A stretch of 59,556 nt of DNA. It comes from Actinomycetota bacterium. GTDB taxonomy: Bacteria; Actinomycetota; Actinomycetes; Actinomycetales; Dermatophilaceae. This document shows, one piece after another, positions 50,568 through 59,450 of this stretch. How positions within the stretch are numbered: position 1 is the stretch's first letter; each line of letters starts with the position of its first letter. Under the pieces are notes generated by a model. It had not been told where the DNA came from. It saw only the letters and a list, made by a program, of their open reading frames with translations, and did no database searches. The position numbers and the translations under genes were made by a program. Location: positions 1-59,556 of the forward strand of contig JAIUNK010000027.1 of assembly GCA_020161845.1 (NCBI GenBank), given 5' to 3'.

Positions 50568-50768
50568 TCAGCGGCCGAACGGGGCCATGATTCGCAGGCG
50601 GATGACGTCCTCAGAGTCCGTCTCGTCGTAATCCCCCGCATCGAGCCGGCGCAGGAACTCCTCCCGGCCGATGCCGAGGCGGTCACGGGAGAGCGCCTCG
50701 AACATGGCCCGCCCCTCGTCGACCGTCATCTCTTCGACGTCGACCCCGGGCACAGCGCAGATGCTCAC
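50568..50768 (-). CDS. Small acidic protein, possible antitoxin-like partner
   Basis: A 66-residue acidic protein starting VSICAVPGVDVEEMTVDEGRA and ending RLRIMAPFGR, with EEFLRRLDAGDYDETDSEDV in the middle. GTG 50768 has a strong upstream GGGAGGGGAG. It directly precedes the 177-residue gene in one transcription unit. The size order small-then-large fits toxin-antitoxin pairs, but there is no recognised motif. Confidence 0.6.
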   Translation of the reverse strand: MSICAVPGVDVEEMTVDEGRAMFEALSRDRLGIGREEFLRRLDAGDYDETDSEDVIRLRIMAPFGR

Positions 50769-50990
50769 AACTCTCCCCTCCCCCTCGAACGTGTCTGCCT
50801 ACCGGTCACCATAGTGGACGGCAGGACTGACAACGCTCTGAGTTTTCGACGCCTGCCATGCATGAACGTTGCCAATTCGTTGCCCGATGCGGGCCCCGAA
50901 TCAGGGCGTCGACCCGGGGCACAGAACGATTCGCGGCGGGAGCGACCCGGTCCCGGTGGAGCCTGCCCGGCGTTGTCGGTGCCGCGACTT

Positions 50991-52814
50991 ATGGTGTCGT
51001 GCGTGCCCGCGACCGCGTCCCGACACCCCGGCATGGGGGCGATCTGCCACGACGGTGGCGTCACCTTCCGCGTCTGGGCGCCGCACGCCCGCCATGTCGC
51101 CGTCATCGGCGACTTCTGCGGCTGGGAGACCAGGCGCAAGACCATGCTGGCCCGCGACCACGCGCGCGCCGGGACCTGGTCCGCGTTCGTGCCGGCCGCC
51201 CGGCCGGGCACGGAATACAAGTTCCTCGTCCGCCGCGGCGGCCCGTACCTGTGGCGGATGGACCCGTGCGGTCGGGCCGTGACCCACTCGGTCGGCAACT
51301 CGGTGGTCTTCGACCCCAAGGCCATCGACTGGGGCGACGCGCCGTACCGGTCTCCCGGCTGGGACGACCTCGTCCTCTACGAACTGCACATCCGCACCTT
51401 CGCCGCCGACGAGCACGGCCCGGGCACCTTCGACAAGGCCATCGGCCGCCTCGACCACCTGGCGTGGCTCGGCATCAACGCGGTCGAGGTGATGCCCCCG
51501 TTCGAGTTCGCCGGCGACGTGAGCTGGGGTTACAACCCGTCGCACGTCTACGCGATCGAGAGCACGTACGGCGGCCCGGCGGCCTTCGCGCGGTTCGTCC
51601 GGGCCGCGCACGAGCGGGGTATCGCCGTCATCCTCGACCTCGTGCACAACCATCTCGGGCCCACCGATCTCGACCTGTGGCGCTTCGACGGCTGGGCCAA
51701 GCGTCGCTATGGCGGCGCCTACTTCTTCAACGACCGGCGCGCCGACACCCCGTGGGGCTCGACGCGACCCGACTACGGCCGCAAGGAGGTGCGCAACTTC
51801 CTGCGGGACTCGGCGGTGATGTGGCTCGAGGACTTCCGCGTCGACGGCCTGCGATTCGACGGCACCAACTTCATCCGGTCGCGCTGGGGCGACGTCCGCC
51901 GCCCCGACGACTACCTCCCGTCCGGCCACCACTACCTGCAGGCGATGACCCAGGACCTGAGTGCCCGACAGCCGTGGAAGATCCTCATCGCCGAGGACAT
52001 GCAGGGCGATCCCGTCGTCACCGAGCCGAGCGAATCCGGCGGGCTCGGCTTCCACAGCCAGTGGGACGCGAGCTTCGTGCACACCACCCGGGCGGTGCTG
52101 GAGCATCCTCGCGACGAGGACCGCGACATGGCGGCGCTTGCTGCAGCAATCACCGGTCACGGGGTCACCATGCCGCACCAGCGCATCGTCTTCACCGAGT
52201 CACACGACGAGGTCGCCAACGGCAAGGCCCGGTTGCCGGAGTCGATCACTCCCGGCGCAGCCGACTCGTGGCACGCCCGCAAACGCGCCGGCCTGGGCCT
52301 GATGCTCACGCTCACCGCCCTCGGCGTACCGATGCTCTTTCAGGGCCAGGACTTCCTGGAGGACCGCTGGTTCGACGACCGCCGCTACCTGAGCTGGGAC
52401 AAGCAGCACCGCTTTTCGTGCTTCCTGCATCTGGCCCGGGACCTCATCCAGTTGCGCCGCGACACGGCCCGCACGACCCGCGGGTTGTCCGGCCGGCACT
52501 GTCACATCCTGCGCGCCGATCAGGAGCGCAAGATCCTGGCCTACCACCGCTTCGAGAACGGCGGCCCGGGCGACGACACCGTCGTGATCGCGAACCTGTC
52601 GACGCATCCGGTGCACCGGCAGGCTATCGGCTTGCCCCACCCCGGCCGCTGGCGGCTGCGGATGAATACCGACGCGCCGCGGTACGGCGACGGGTTCGGC
52701 GCGGTGCACCCGACCGACCTCACGACGAGTCCGGGCTGGTACGACGGGTGCGGGCAACACGCCGAGGTCACGATCGGGCCGTACGCCGCGCTGCTCTACT
52801 CCCAAGACGCCTGA
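50991..52814 (+). CDS. GH13 alpha-glucan branching enzyme-like protein
   Basis: A 607-residue protein from ATG 50991 (GTG 51003 is also possible). The N-terminal CBM48-like domain (GVTFRVWAPHARHVAVIGDFCGW) is followed by a GH13 barrel. Catalytic regions: I, VILDLVHNHLG; II, VDGLRFDGTNF (nucleophile Asp); III, ILIAEDM (acid Glu); IV, FTESHDEVANGKAR. The ESHDEV-GK form resembles branching enzymes (GlgB) more than TreZ. No other glycogen or trehalose gene is adjacent. It probably forms or remodels alpha-1,6 links. Confidence 0.8.
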   Translation: MVSCVPATASRHPGMGAICHDGGVTFRVWAPHARHVAVIGDFCGWETRRKTMLARDHARAGTWSAFVPAARPGTEYKFLVRRGGPYLWRMDPCGRAVTHSVGNSVVFDPKAIDWGDAPYRSPGWDDLVLYELHIRTFAADEHGPGTFDKAIGRLDHLAWLGINAVEVMPPFEFAGDVSWGYNPSHVYAIESTYGGPAAFARFVRAAHERGIAVILDLVHNHLGPTDLDLWRFDGWAKRRYGGAYFFNDRRADTPWGSTRPDYGRKEVRNFLRDSAVMWLEDFRVDGLRFDGTNFIRSRWGDVRRPDDYLPSGHHYLQAMTQDLSARQPWKILIAEDMQGDPVVTEPSESGGLGFHSQWDASFVHTTRAVLEHPRDEDRDMAALAAAITGHGVTMPHQRIVFTESHDEVANGKARLPESITPGAADSWHARKRAGLGLMLTLTALGVPMLFQGQDFLEDRWFDDRRYLSWDKQHRFSCFLHLARDLIQLRRDTARTTRGLSGRHCHILRADQERKILAYHRFENGGPGDDTVVIANLSTHPVHRQAIGLPHPGRWRLRMNTDAPRYGDGFGAVHPTDLTTSPGWYDGCGQHAEVTIGPYAALLYSQDA

Positions 52815-52824
52815 CCTTCGCCGG

Positions 52825-52870
52825 ACTCTTGTCCGCTGCTGACGTCGCCGCACTCTTGTCCGCTGCTGAC
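52825..52870. repeat. 19-bp direct repeat
   Basis: ACTCTTGTCCGCTGCTGAC occurs at 52825-52843 and 52852-52870, separated by 8 bases, just after the branching enzyme stop. The surrounding 250 bases up to 53064 hold no gene. Confidence 0.85.
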
Positions 52871-53064
52871 AGGCTTCGCGGCTTCTCCGGCAGCCTCGGT
52901 GTGTCATAACGGAAGGTGTGATCTGGGCGACAGTTCTATGCGGGTTGAATTCGTGTGCCGCTGAGCGCCGCTCGCGTCGTCTCCCGCGAGATTCCGTATT
53001 TAATATCGCACATAACGGGCACCTCGTGCTTGCGTGATCGGTTAGGTGTTCGAGATAATGGGCT

Positions 53065-54547
53065 ATGACCTCGACGGACACCTTCGCACCGACTCCGGTG
53101 GCTGGGTTGTCGTCGTTCGAGGCGACGCGCTGGATGGGGGACGCGGTACGTCGCGTGGGGTCGGGGCTGCGGAGCTTGACCGATGCTGACGTGCCTGGGG
53201 CTGACGTGCCTGGAGATGGTGGTGGCTCGGTCCGGCTGGGGGACGTGTTGGCGTTGGTGCCGACCGAGGAGCTGGCTGGCCTGTTCGGGGATCTGGTGGC
53301 GCTGCGGGCGGTGGCGGAGGGGGCCTCGGCGGCGGTGTTGGCCGAGGCCGTCGCCCGTGGGGTGGTCGCCGCCTCGGATGATTCGCCGCGGCCGATCGGG
53401 CCGAAGATCACCGCGTGGGTGCAGGAGCAGGCCGCCGCGGCCGGTGCGCCGGTCACCGCCGGGGTAGCGGGGACCTATCGGACGGGTTGGGAGCAGTCCC
53501 GCCGGCCGGAGTTGGCGCCGCTGACCGCGGCGGTCCGGGCCGGGCGGATCTCCCTGACGGTCGGCGCCCGACTCGGCGCGGATCTGAGCACGTTGGCGGT
53601 CAAGATCCCCACCGACTGGTGGGACGCTGCGGCGGGAGAGTTGATCGCGCACGCCGCCACCGGGGCCTCCGCGTCGCAGTTGGGCAGCCTCAAAGAGGCG
53701 CTGATCGCCAGCTACGGCGACGAGGGTGACTTCGAGGAGCAGCAGAAGGAGCTGCACGCTCAGCGGCGGTTCACCAACCCCGTCAAGGACGGCACCGGGA
53801 TGTGGGTCGGGAAGTATGCGATGACCAACGACGACTACGCCGCCCTCAAAGCCGCCCTCGATGCGCTGGCCGCACCGACCCCCGACCGCCGAGGGCGAGG
53901 TCGATGCCCGCACCGCGGAGCAGCGGAACTTGGACGCGATCATCGAGATGGCCCGCATCGTGGCAACCGACCCCACGTTGAGCGGCCACGTCCGGCCGGG
54001 CTCAGCGGTCAAGGCCCAGATCATCATCACGATCGACCACGACACCCTCGCCGCCCGCGTCGCCGCCGCCTACTCCTCCCCGCCCAACCACGCCGCCACC
54101 TGCACCGGCTGCGGCCACCCCTCGACGAGCACCGGCTGCAGCCACCCGTCGACCAGCGGGACGCGGATTAGCGGGTACGGGCTCGACGGGTTCGGCACTC
54201 CGCTGACCCCGGCCACGGTGCGACGCCTGGCCTGCGATGCCCGGATCATCCCAGCGGTACTCGGCACCGACAGCGCGATCCTCGACCTCGGCCGCGCCGC
54301 CCGACTGGCCAGCCCCGACCAAGTCCGCTACCTGCGCCTACGGGATAAGTGCTGCACCTTCCCCGGCTGCGACCGACCACCAAGCTGGTGCGAAGCCCAC
54401 CACCTACGCGAATGGACCACAGACCTCGGCGAGACCAACGTCGACAACCTCGCGCTGCTGTGCACCCGACACCACACCGACGTCCATGCTCGCGGCCTCG
54501 TCGGGCGCCTAGTCGACGGCCGGATCCGCTGGCGCCGCCGCGCGTAG
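53065..54547 (+). pseudogene. DUF222/HNH endonuclease protein with frameshift
   Basis: The first frame (53065 onward) encodes the DUF222 region (FEATRWMGDAVRRVGSGLR, then ELHAQRRFTNPVKDGTGMWVG). It then switches by one base to the frame carrying the HNH motif CCTFPGCDRPPSWCEAHHLREW and LALLCTRHHTDVH. The switch lies near a run of five C at about 53877-53885; past it, the expected EGEVDARTAEQRNLDA continues in the other frame. Intact family members are single proteins of about 450-500 residues. Either a sequencing error in the C run or a real pseudogene. Confidence 0.75.
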
Positions 54548-54555
54548 CCGCGGCC

Positions 54556-54586
54556 GTTCCGCGGACGTCCTCACTGGCCGCGGAAC
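54556..54586. terminator. Hairpin after the HNH gene
   Basis: GTTCCGCGG and CCGCGGAAC form a perfect 9-bp stem with a 13-base loop just after the HNH stop. It lies in the 116-base space between convergent genes. Confidence 0.6.
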
Positions 54587-54616
54587 AATCGGCACCCTGG
54601 CCCATACGACGCGTGG

Positions 54617-54650
54617 CCGGGCATCCCGACGAAGTCCACGGGATGCCCGG
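54617..54650 (-). terminator. Terminator of the sugar ABC operon
   Basis: CCGGGCATCCCG and CGGGATGCCCGG form a perfect 12-bp stem with a 10-base loop, 14 bases past the minus-strand ATPase stop at 54664. Confidence 0.75.
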
Positions 54651-54663
54651 CGACGAGACGACC

Positions 54664-55575
54664 TCAGTCCATGTCCTCCAGATCGGGGTGGTGGTGACCC
54701 TCGGCGTCGACGAGCTCGCCGTTCTCATCGAGTCGCAGCGCCCCGGTCATCAGCGCCACGACCTCGCTCATCCGGTGATCCGACGGCCGGACGACAGCGG
54801 CCCGGCGACCGAGCCGATGCACGTGGATCCGGTCCGCCACCTCGAAGACATGCGGCATGTTGTGGCTGATCAGGATGACGGGCAGGCCCCGGTCCCGGAT
54901 CGAGCGAATCAGGTCCAAGACCTGCCCGGACTCCTTGACCCCGAGCGCCGCCGTGGGCTCGTCCATGATGACGAGCTTGCGCCCGAACATCGCCGCCCGC
55001 GACACGGCCACGGCCTGCCGCTGCCCACCCGAGAGGGTTTCGACGACCTGGGTGATGCTCTGCACGGTGGCCACCCCGAGAGAGTCCAGCTGGGCCTGAG
55101 CGGCCCGCCGCATCGCCTGGTGGTCCAGCATCCGGAAGACCGATCCGAGCACCCCGGAGCGCCGCTGTTCGCGGCCGAGGAACAAGTTGCTCGCGATGTC
55201 CATGGCCGGGGCGACCGCGAGGGTCTGGTACACGGTCTCGATCCCCATCCGGCGCGCGTCCAGCGGGGAGTGGAATCGCACCGGGGTGCCGTCGAGAAGG
55301 ATCTCGCCCTCGTCCGGCACCAGCGCCCCGGACAGCGCCTTGATCAGCGTCGACTTGCCCGCGCCGTTGTCGCCGATCACCGCGAGGATCTCTCCGGGCT
55401 GCAACTCGAAGTCGGCGCCGGCCAGCGCCGTCACGCGGCCGTACCGCTTGACCAGCCCGCGCGCCTCCATCACAGGAACGACCGCCGAACCGGCCGCACC
55501 TGCGCCGGGCCCTACGCCTGCGCCTGCGCCCGGCCCCGAGCCCGCGCCCGCACCGGGCTGCGCCGCCGGGCTCAC
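54664..55575 (-). CDS. Sugar ABC transporter ATPase, FrcA-like
   Basis: A 303-residue ATPase with a Gly/Ala/Pro-rich N-terminus of about 40 residues, then a single nucleotide-binding domain: Walker A VIGDNGAGKSTLIK, signature LSGGQRQAVAV, Walker B KLVIMDEPTAALG and His in LISHNMPHV. One ATPase domain rather than two is the FrcA-type arrangement of the CUT2 sugar family. GTG 55575 overlaps the permease stop. The C-terminus ends in an acidic, His-rich tail (AEGHHHPDLEDMD). Confidence 0.85.
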   Translation of the reverse strand: MSPAAQPGAGAGSGPGAGAGVGPGAGAAGSAVVPVMEARGLVKRYGRVTALAGADFELQPGEILAVIGDNGAGKSTLIKALSGALVPDEGEILLDGTPVRFHSPLDARRMGIETVYQTLAVAPAMDIASNLFLGREQRRSGVLGSVFRMLDHQAMRRAAQAQLDSLGVATVQSITQVVETLSGGQRQAVAVSRAAMFGRKLVIMDEPTAALGVKESGQVLDLIRSIRDRGLPVILISHNMPHVFEVADRIHVHRLGRRAAVVRPSDHRMSEVVALMTGALRLDENGELVDAEGHHHPDLEDMD

Positions 55576-56600
55576 AGCGACCTCCTGCGGGCCCACTGGT
55601 CCAGTGCCACCGAGGCGATGACCAGCGCACCCGTGGCGATGTCCTGATAGAGGCTGTCGATGCCGGCCTGCGTCAATCCGGAGCGCAGCACGGCGACGAT
55701 GAAGGCACCGATCAGCGTGCCCCACACCCCGCCGCGGCCACCGAACAGGCTGGTGCCGCCGATGACGACGGCCGTGATCGAGTCGAGGTTGCCGTTCTGG
55801 AAGGCGTTCGGATCGGCGTTCGGGATCCGACCGAGGGCCTGCCAGGCGGCCACCGCGTAGATCAGGCCGGCGAGGACGTAGACGCTGAACAGCGTCCGAT
55901 CGACGTGGATCCCGGTCAGCCGGGCGGCCTCCGGGTCGTCGCCCACGGCGTACACGTGCTTGCCCCAGGCGGTGTGCGCGAGCAGGTACCAGACCCCAAC
56001 GAACATCCCCAGCATGAGGAGCATCCCGGGCGTGACGTAGAACTGCCCGAACAGATAGCTGCCCTTCCCCAGTCCGGTCAGGAGCGGGTGGCTCACCGGC
56101 CACGACGTACCGGTCGAATAGAGCCGCGCGATCGCGGTGACCACCGTCAGCAGCCCCAACGTCACGATGAACGGGGGCAGCTTGACCCGGGTGACCAACG
56201 CGCCCGACACGGCACCGATGAGGGTGCAGACGGCGAACGCCGCGACCAGCGCCACCAGTGGGGAGTCACCGCCGGCCACCCGGGCCAGCAGCATCGTCCC
56301 GAGCACCATGATCGCGGCATTGGCCAGGTCGATGCCCGCGGTGAGGATGACCAGCGTCTGCCCGAGCGCCAGCGTGGCGACGACCAGCGTCTGCTGCACG
56401 ACGAGGGAGAAGTTGTCGACGTCGGCGAAGGTGCTGGTCGTCAGCGAGAAGACGAGCACCGCCAGGAGCAGCGCCCCGAGCGGACCCAGGGCGGGATGAC
56501 GCAGCATGCGCTGCGCGATCCCGCCCGGCCCACCGAACGCACTGCTCCGCGTGACGTCGGCCGAGCCCGCCGACTCGGCCCGATCCACCGAAGCGGTCAC
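55572..56600 (-). CDS. Sugar ABC transporter permease, FrcC-like
   Basis: A 342-residue CUT2 permease with about eight to ten hydrophobic segments. Family features: LALGQTLVILTAGIDL, VKLPPFIVTLG and the AVVIGGTSLFGGRGGVWGT loop that contacts the ATPase. It follows the binding protein gene by 3 bases and its stop overlaps the ATPase start, giving a binding protein-permease-ATPase operon. Likely substrate is fructose or another monosaccharide, by family resemblance only. Confidence 0.85.
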   Translation of the reverse strand: MTASVDRAESAGSADVTRSSAFGGPGGIAQRMLRHPALGPLGALLLAVLVFSLTTSTFADVDNFSLVVQQTLVVATLALGQTLVILTAGIDLANAAIMVLGTMLLARVAGGDSPLVALVAAFAVCTLIGAVSGALVTRVKLPPFIVTLGLLTVVTAIARLYSTGTSWPVSHPLLTGLGKGSYLFGQFYVTPGMLLMLGMFVGVWYLLAHTAWGKHVYAVGDDPEAARLTGIHVDRTLFSVYVLAGLIYAVAAWQALGRIPNADPNAFQNGNLDSITAVVIGGTSLFGGRGGVWGTLIGAFIVAVLRSGLTQAGIDSLYQDIATGALVIASVALDQWARRRSL

Positions 56601-56603
56601 GGG

Positions 56604-57650
56604 TCAGCCCCAGCAGTTCTGCAGACCCCAGGCGGTGTCCTTGATGTCCAGCCCGGCCATCGGCTTGTCGCTGATGAGTTGCGCCCCGGTGTCCTGGAAG
56701 CCGCTGGGCTTGGTGCCGTCCTTGGCGAACTTCACCACCGCGTCGACGCCCTGCTCGGCCATCTTCTTGGGGAACTGCATGACGGTGGCCAGGATCTTGC
56801 CGGCCTTGACGTTCTGCACACCCGGGCAGCCGCCGTCGATGGAGGCCATCTTGACCTTGTCGGCCAGGCCCTTGGCCGCCAGCGCCGCATAGGCGCCCGC
56901 CGCGGCCGGCTCGTTGATCGTGTACACCGCGTTGACGTCCGTGCTGCGCTGCAGCAGGTTCTCCATCGCCGCCTGCGCCTTGTTCTGGTCGCCGTTGGTG
57001 TTCTGCTTGCCCAGGATCGCCGGGTCGCCCTCGGCGACGCCGATGCCCTGCAGGAACCCGCGGTGGCGCATCTCATCGACGGTGCCGCCTGCGGTGCCGT
57101 CCATCATCAGGATCTTCGGTGCGGTCCCGCCGAGCGCCGCCTTGACGTACTTGCCCTGCAGCTCACCGGCGGTCACGTTGTTGGTGGCGTACGTCGCGTC
57201 CACCGCGTCCTTGGGGTCGGTCTCGGTGTCCAGCGCGATGACCAGGATGCCCTTCTCCTTGGCCTTCTTCAGCGAGGCGATCAGGCCGGTCGAGTTGTTC
57301 GGCGTGACCAGGATGCCCTTGGCGCCCTGCTGGATGAGGTTCTCGATCGCGGCCACCTGCCCTTCGTTGTCGCCGTCGAACTTGCCTGCGAGTGCGACGA
57401 GTTCGGCGCCCTGCTTGTCGGCCTGCGCCTTGGCGGACTCCCGGAGCTTGACGAAGAAGGGGTTGGTCTCGGTCTTGGTGATCAGACCGATCTTCACCTT
57501 GCCGGCGGCGGCCCCACTGGTGGCGCCGCCGGTGCCGCCCGTCGCGGCGCTGCCGGACTTGGAGTCGCTGCAACCCGTCAGAGCCGCCACACCGACGAGC
57601 GTCACGGCGGTGAGGGTGGCGAGACGGCGCAGCTGCGGAGTAGAACTCAT
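56604..57650 (-). CDS. Sugar-binding lipoprotein, FrcB-like
   Basis: A 348-residue periplasmic-binding protein with a lipoprotein signal (TLTAVTLVGVAALTGCS; lipobox Cys about residue 27) and a Gly/Ala/Thr linker. The mature part is a type 1 sugar-binding fold (IGLITKTETNPFFVKLRESA, QGAKGILVTPNNSTGL, ALDTETDPKDAVDATYATNN). It captures the sugar for the FrcC/FrcA pair. It is the first gene of the operon. Confidence 0.9.
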   Translation of the reverse strand: MSSTPQLRRLATLTAVTLVGVAALTGCSDSKSGSAATGGTGGATSGAAAGKVKIGLITKTETNPFFVKLRESAKAQADKQGAELVALAGKFDGDNEGQVAAIENLIQQGAKGILVTPNNSTGLIASLKKAKEKGILVIALDTETDPKDAVDATYATNNVTAGELQGKYVKAALGGTAPKILMMDGTAGGTVDEMRHRGFLQGIGVAEGDPAILGKQNTNGDQNKAQAAMENLLQRSTDVNAVYTINEPAAAGAYAALAAKGLADKVKMASIDGGCPGVQNVKAGKILATVMQFPKKMAEQGVDAVVKFAKDGTKPSGFQDTGAQLISDKPMAGLDIKDTAWGLQNCWG

Positions 57651-57773
57651 CGTCGGACTTCCTTTGCGGAGGGGGACCGCGGCGCGGGGCACGCCACGTA
57701 TTCGCCCAAAATCCCGCCGCTGACCTGCGCTGTCAATCACCTCGCGGTCATGTCGTGCGCGAGTCCCCTTGGC

Positions 57774-57803
57774 GCGCACCCTGTCCCCGGGGTCAGGGTG
57801 CGC
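57774..57803 (-). terminator. Terminator after the kinase gene
   Basis: GCGCACCCTG and CAGGGTGCGC form a perfect 10-bp stem with a 10-base loop just past the minus-strand kinase stop at 57806. It separates the kinase from the sugar transporter genes. Confidence 0.7.
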
Positions 57804-57805
57804 CG

Positions 57806-58432
57806 TCAGTCCCCCAGCACGACCGCGTCGGCACGGTCCCTGCCGGCCGCCACGACCCGCGCGTTGTCGGCGTCGCTGCCGGTCACGCTGCGCTCGTGGG
57901 CCTCCGCCGCGCTGCGGCCGAAGTGCCGGTGCCGGGCGACCAGTCGCTCCAGCCGGACCTGCTCGGGCACCTCGACAAACCAGACCTCGTCGCACAACTC
58001 CCGCACCGGGGCCCAGCGTTCGTCGTCCAGGAGCAGGTAATTGCCCTCCGTGATCACGAGGCGTACGTCGGGATCCAGGGGCCGTACGGCGTTGATGGTG
58101 TCCTCGATGTCGCGACGGAACTCGGGCACCCAGATGGTGCGCGGTTCGCCGGCACGGATCCGGCGCAAGAGCGCGACGTACCCGTCGGCGTCGAACGTGT
58201 CCGGCGCCCCCTTGCGGCCCACGGTGCCCAGCGCGATCAGCGTCTCGTGCGCCAGGTGGAAGGCGTCCATCCCGACCAGGACCGCCCCCGGATGCTCCGC
58301 GACCAGGCGGGCCGCCAGGGTCGACTTCCCGGCCCCCGGGGCGCCGGTCAGCCCCAGCAGCACGCGCCCGTCCGTGCCGGCCGTCAGTTCGCTGACCCGA
58401 GCGCTCGCCTGCGTCGCCGTCATCCGTCGCAT
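57806..58432 (-). CDS. Uridine/pantothenate kinase-like protein
   Basis: A 208-residue P-loop kinase with Walker A LLGLTGAPGAGKSTLA, a lid/substrate region (VGMDAFHLAHETLIALG) and LVITEGNYLLLDDERW, as in the uridine kinase/YggC-FrcK group. Start ATG 58432 (MRRMTATQ) is favoured by GGAGAGGA 6-7 bases before it, over ATG 58423. It lies next to an frcBCA-like operon, which in Sinorhizobium also carries a kinase, so it may phosphorylate the imported sugar or a nucleoside; this is inference. Confidence 0.75.
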   Translation of the reverse strand: MRRMTATQASARVSELTAGTDGRVLLGLTGAPGAGKSTLAARLVAEHPGAVLVGMDAFHLAHETLIALGTVGRKGAPDTFDADGYVALLRRIRAGEPRTIWVPEFRRDIEDTINAVRPLDPDVRLVITEGNYLLLDDERWAPVRELCDEVWFVEVPEQVRLERLVARHRHFGRSAAEAHERSVTGSDADNARVVAAGRDRADAVVLGD

Positions 58433-58526
58433 GAAACGTCCTCTCCGCCAATAACCCCCACAGATCATGACGCGAAGTTGACCCTGCCGGGCAGAGTCGT
58501 TGACCGGCCCGGTGAAAAACTTGCCC

Positions 58527-59450
58527 ATGCAGCCAAGCACGGCGTCCCCGGTCCCCGGCGAATTCGGACGCGAGGTGCCGGTGCGCGTCTTCAGCCCGGC
58601 CGCGCAGGCCATCCAGGACCGCGGCACGGTCGTCGTCGAGGACCTGACCGGGATCCTGCAGCACATCGCCCACGACGAGGGCCCCAACGGCCCGCAGTCA
58701 CCGGTCACGCAGTACCTGCTCCGGGAGGGCGCCAGCCACCTCGCCGCGGCGCTGACCCAGGACGCCACGAGCGACCAGGGCCGGGTCCCGGCGATCCTCG
58801 CCACCCTCGTCGGCCACGATTCGTTCGCCACCAAGGTGTTGGCCGTCAGCCGCAACCAGCTGCGCCGACGCTGGCCGTTGGCGAGCGGCTGGTATGCCGA
58901 TCTGATCTCGTACTCCCTTCGCCCCCAACGCTTCGCGCGCAACGCCGTGCTGTTGTTGCGGCAGCTGCCGGCCTGGATGGACGGGCCGTTGGGGGTGCTG
59001 ATCGCCCGGTTCGCCGATGCCGAGGTCGAATCCTCCCAGGACCCGCACCTCTACCGGCTGGGCGAGACGATCATGACGCTGTGGCCGGACTACCCACCGG
59101 TGCGCCAGGCCCTGGACGTCTATCGCCAGTCGGTGGTCGAGACCTGGGCGCCGGTCTATGCCGGCATCCTCGCCCGGTACGGCCTGGTGCTGCGCGACGG
59201 GGTCGACATCAGCGATGCCTGCTGGGTCTTCCAGGCCCTCGTGATCCGCGAGGGCCTCGAACGCCGGATCGACCCGGAGCTGCGCACGGCGAGCATCCCG
59301 GGCATCCCCACCGCCCCGCTGTCGGCGCTGGCGATCCTGATCTACCTCGCCGGCGCGACGGACACGACGGACGGACGCGTGCTGGACTACCGCGAACTGT
59401 CCCAGCGGATGCCCGTGCACTGCCGGCCCGCGGCGACTCCCGGCCCCTAG
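58527..59450 (+). CDS. Conserved hypothetical, mostly helical
   Basis: A 307-residue protein read divergently from the kinase. Internal segments such as ARFADAEVESSQDPHLYRLG and VVETWAPVYAGILARYGLVLR look helical and resemble the C-terminal part of TetR-type regulators, but no clear helix-turn-helix is seen. An in-frame ATG at 58500 would add 9 residues. Possible regulator of the kinase or sugar genes; uncertain. Confidence 0.6.
   Translation: MQPSTASPVPGEFGREVPVRVFSPAAQAIQDRGTVVVEDLTGILQHIAHDEGPNGPQSPVTQYLLREGASHLAAALTQDATSDQGRVPAILATLVGHDSFATKVLAVSRNQLRRRWPLASGWYADLISYSLRPQRFARNAVLLLRQLPAWMDGPLGVLIARFADAEVESSQDPHLYRLGETIMTLWPDYPPVRQALDVYRQSVVETWAPVYAGILARYGLVLRDGVDISDACWVFQALVIREGLERRIDPELRTASIPGIPTAPLSALAILIYLAGATDTTDGRVLDYRELSQRMPVHCRPAATPGP

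Noticed and set aside
54070-54180. Short repeat GCHPSTST in the HNH protein
   Set aside because: Two coding copies only; ordinary variation in this family.
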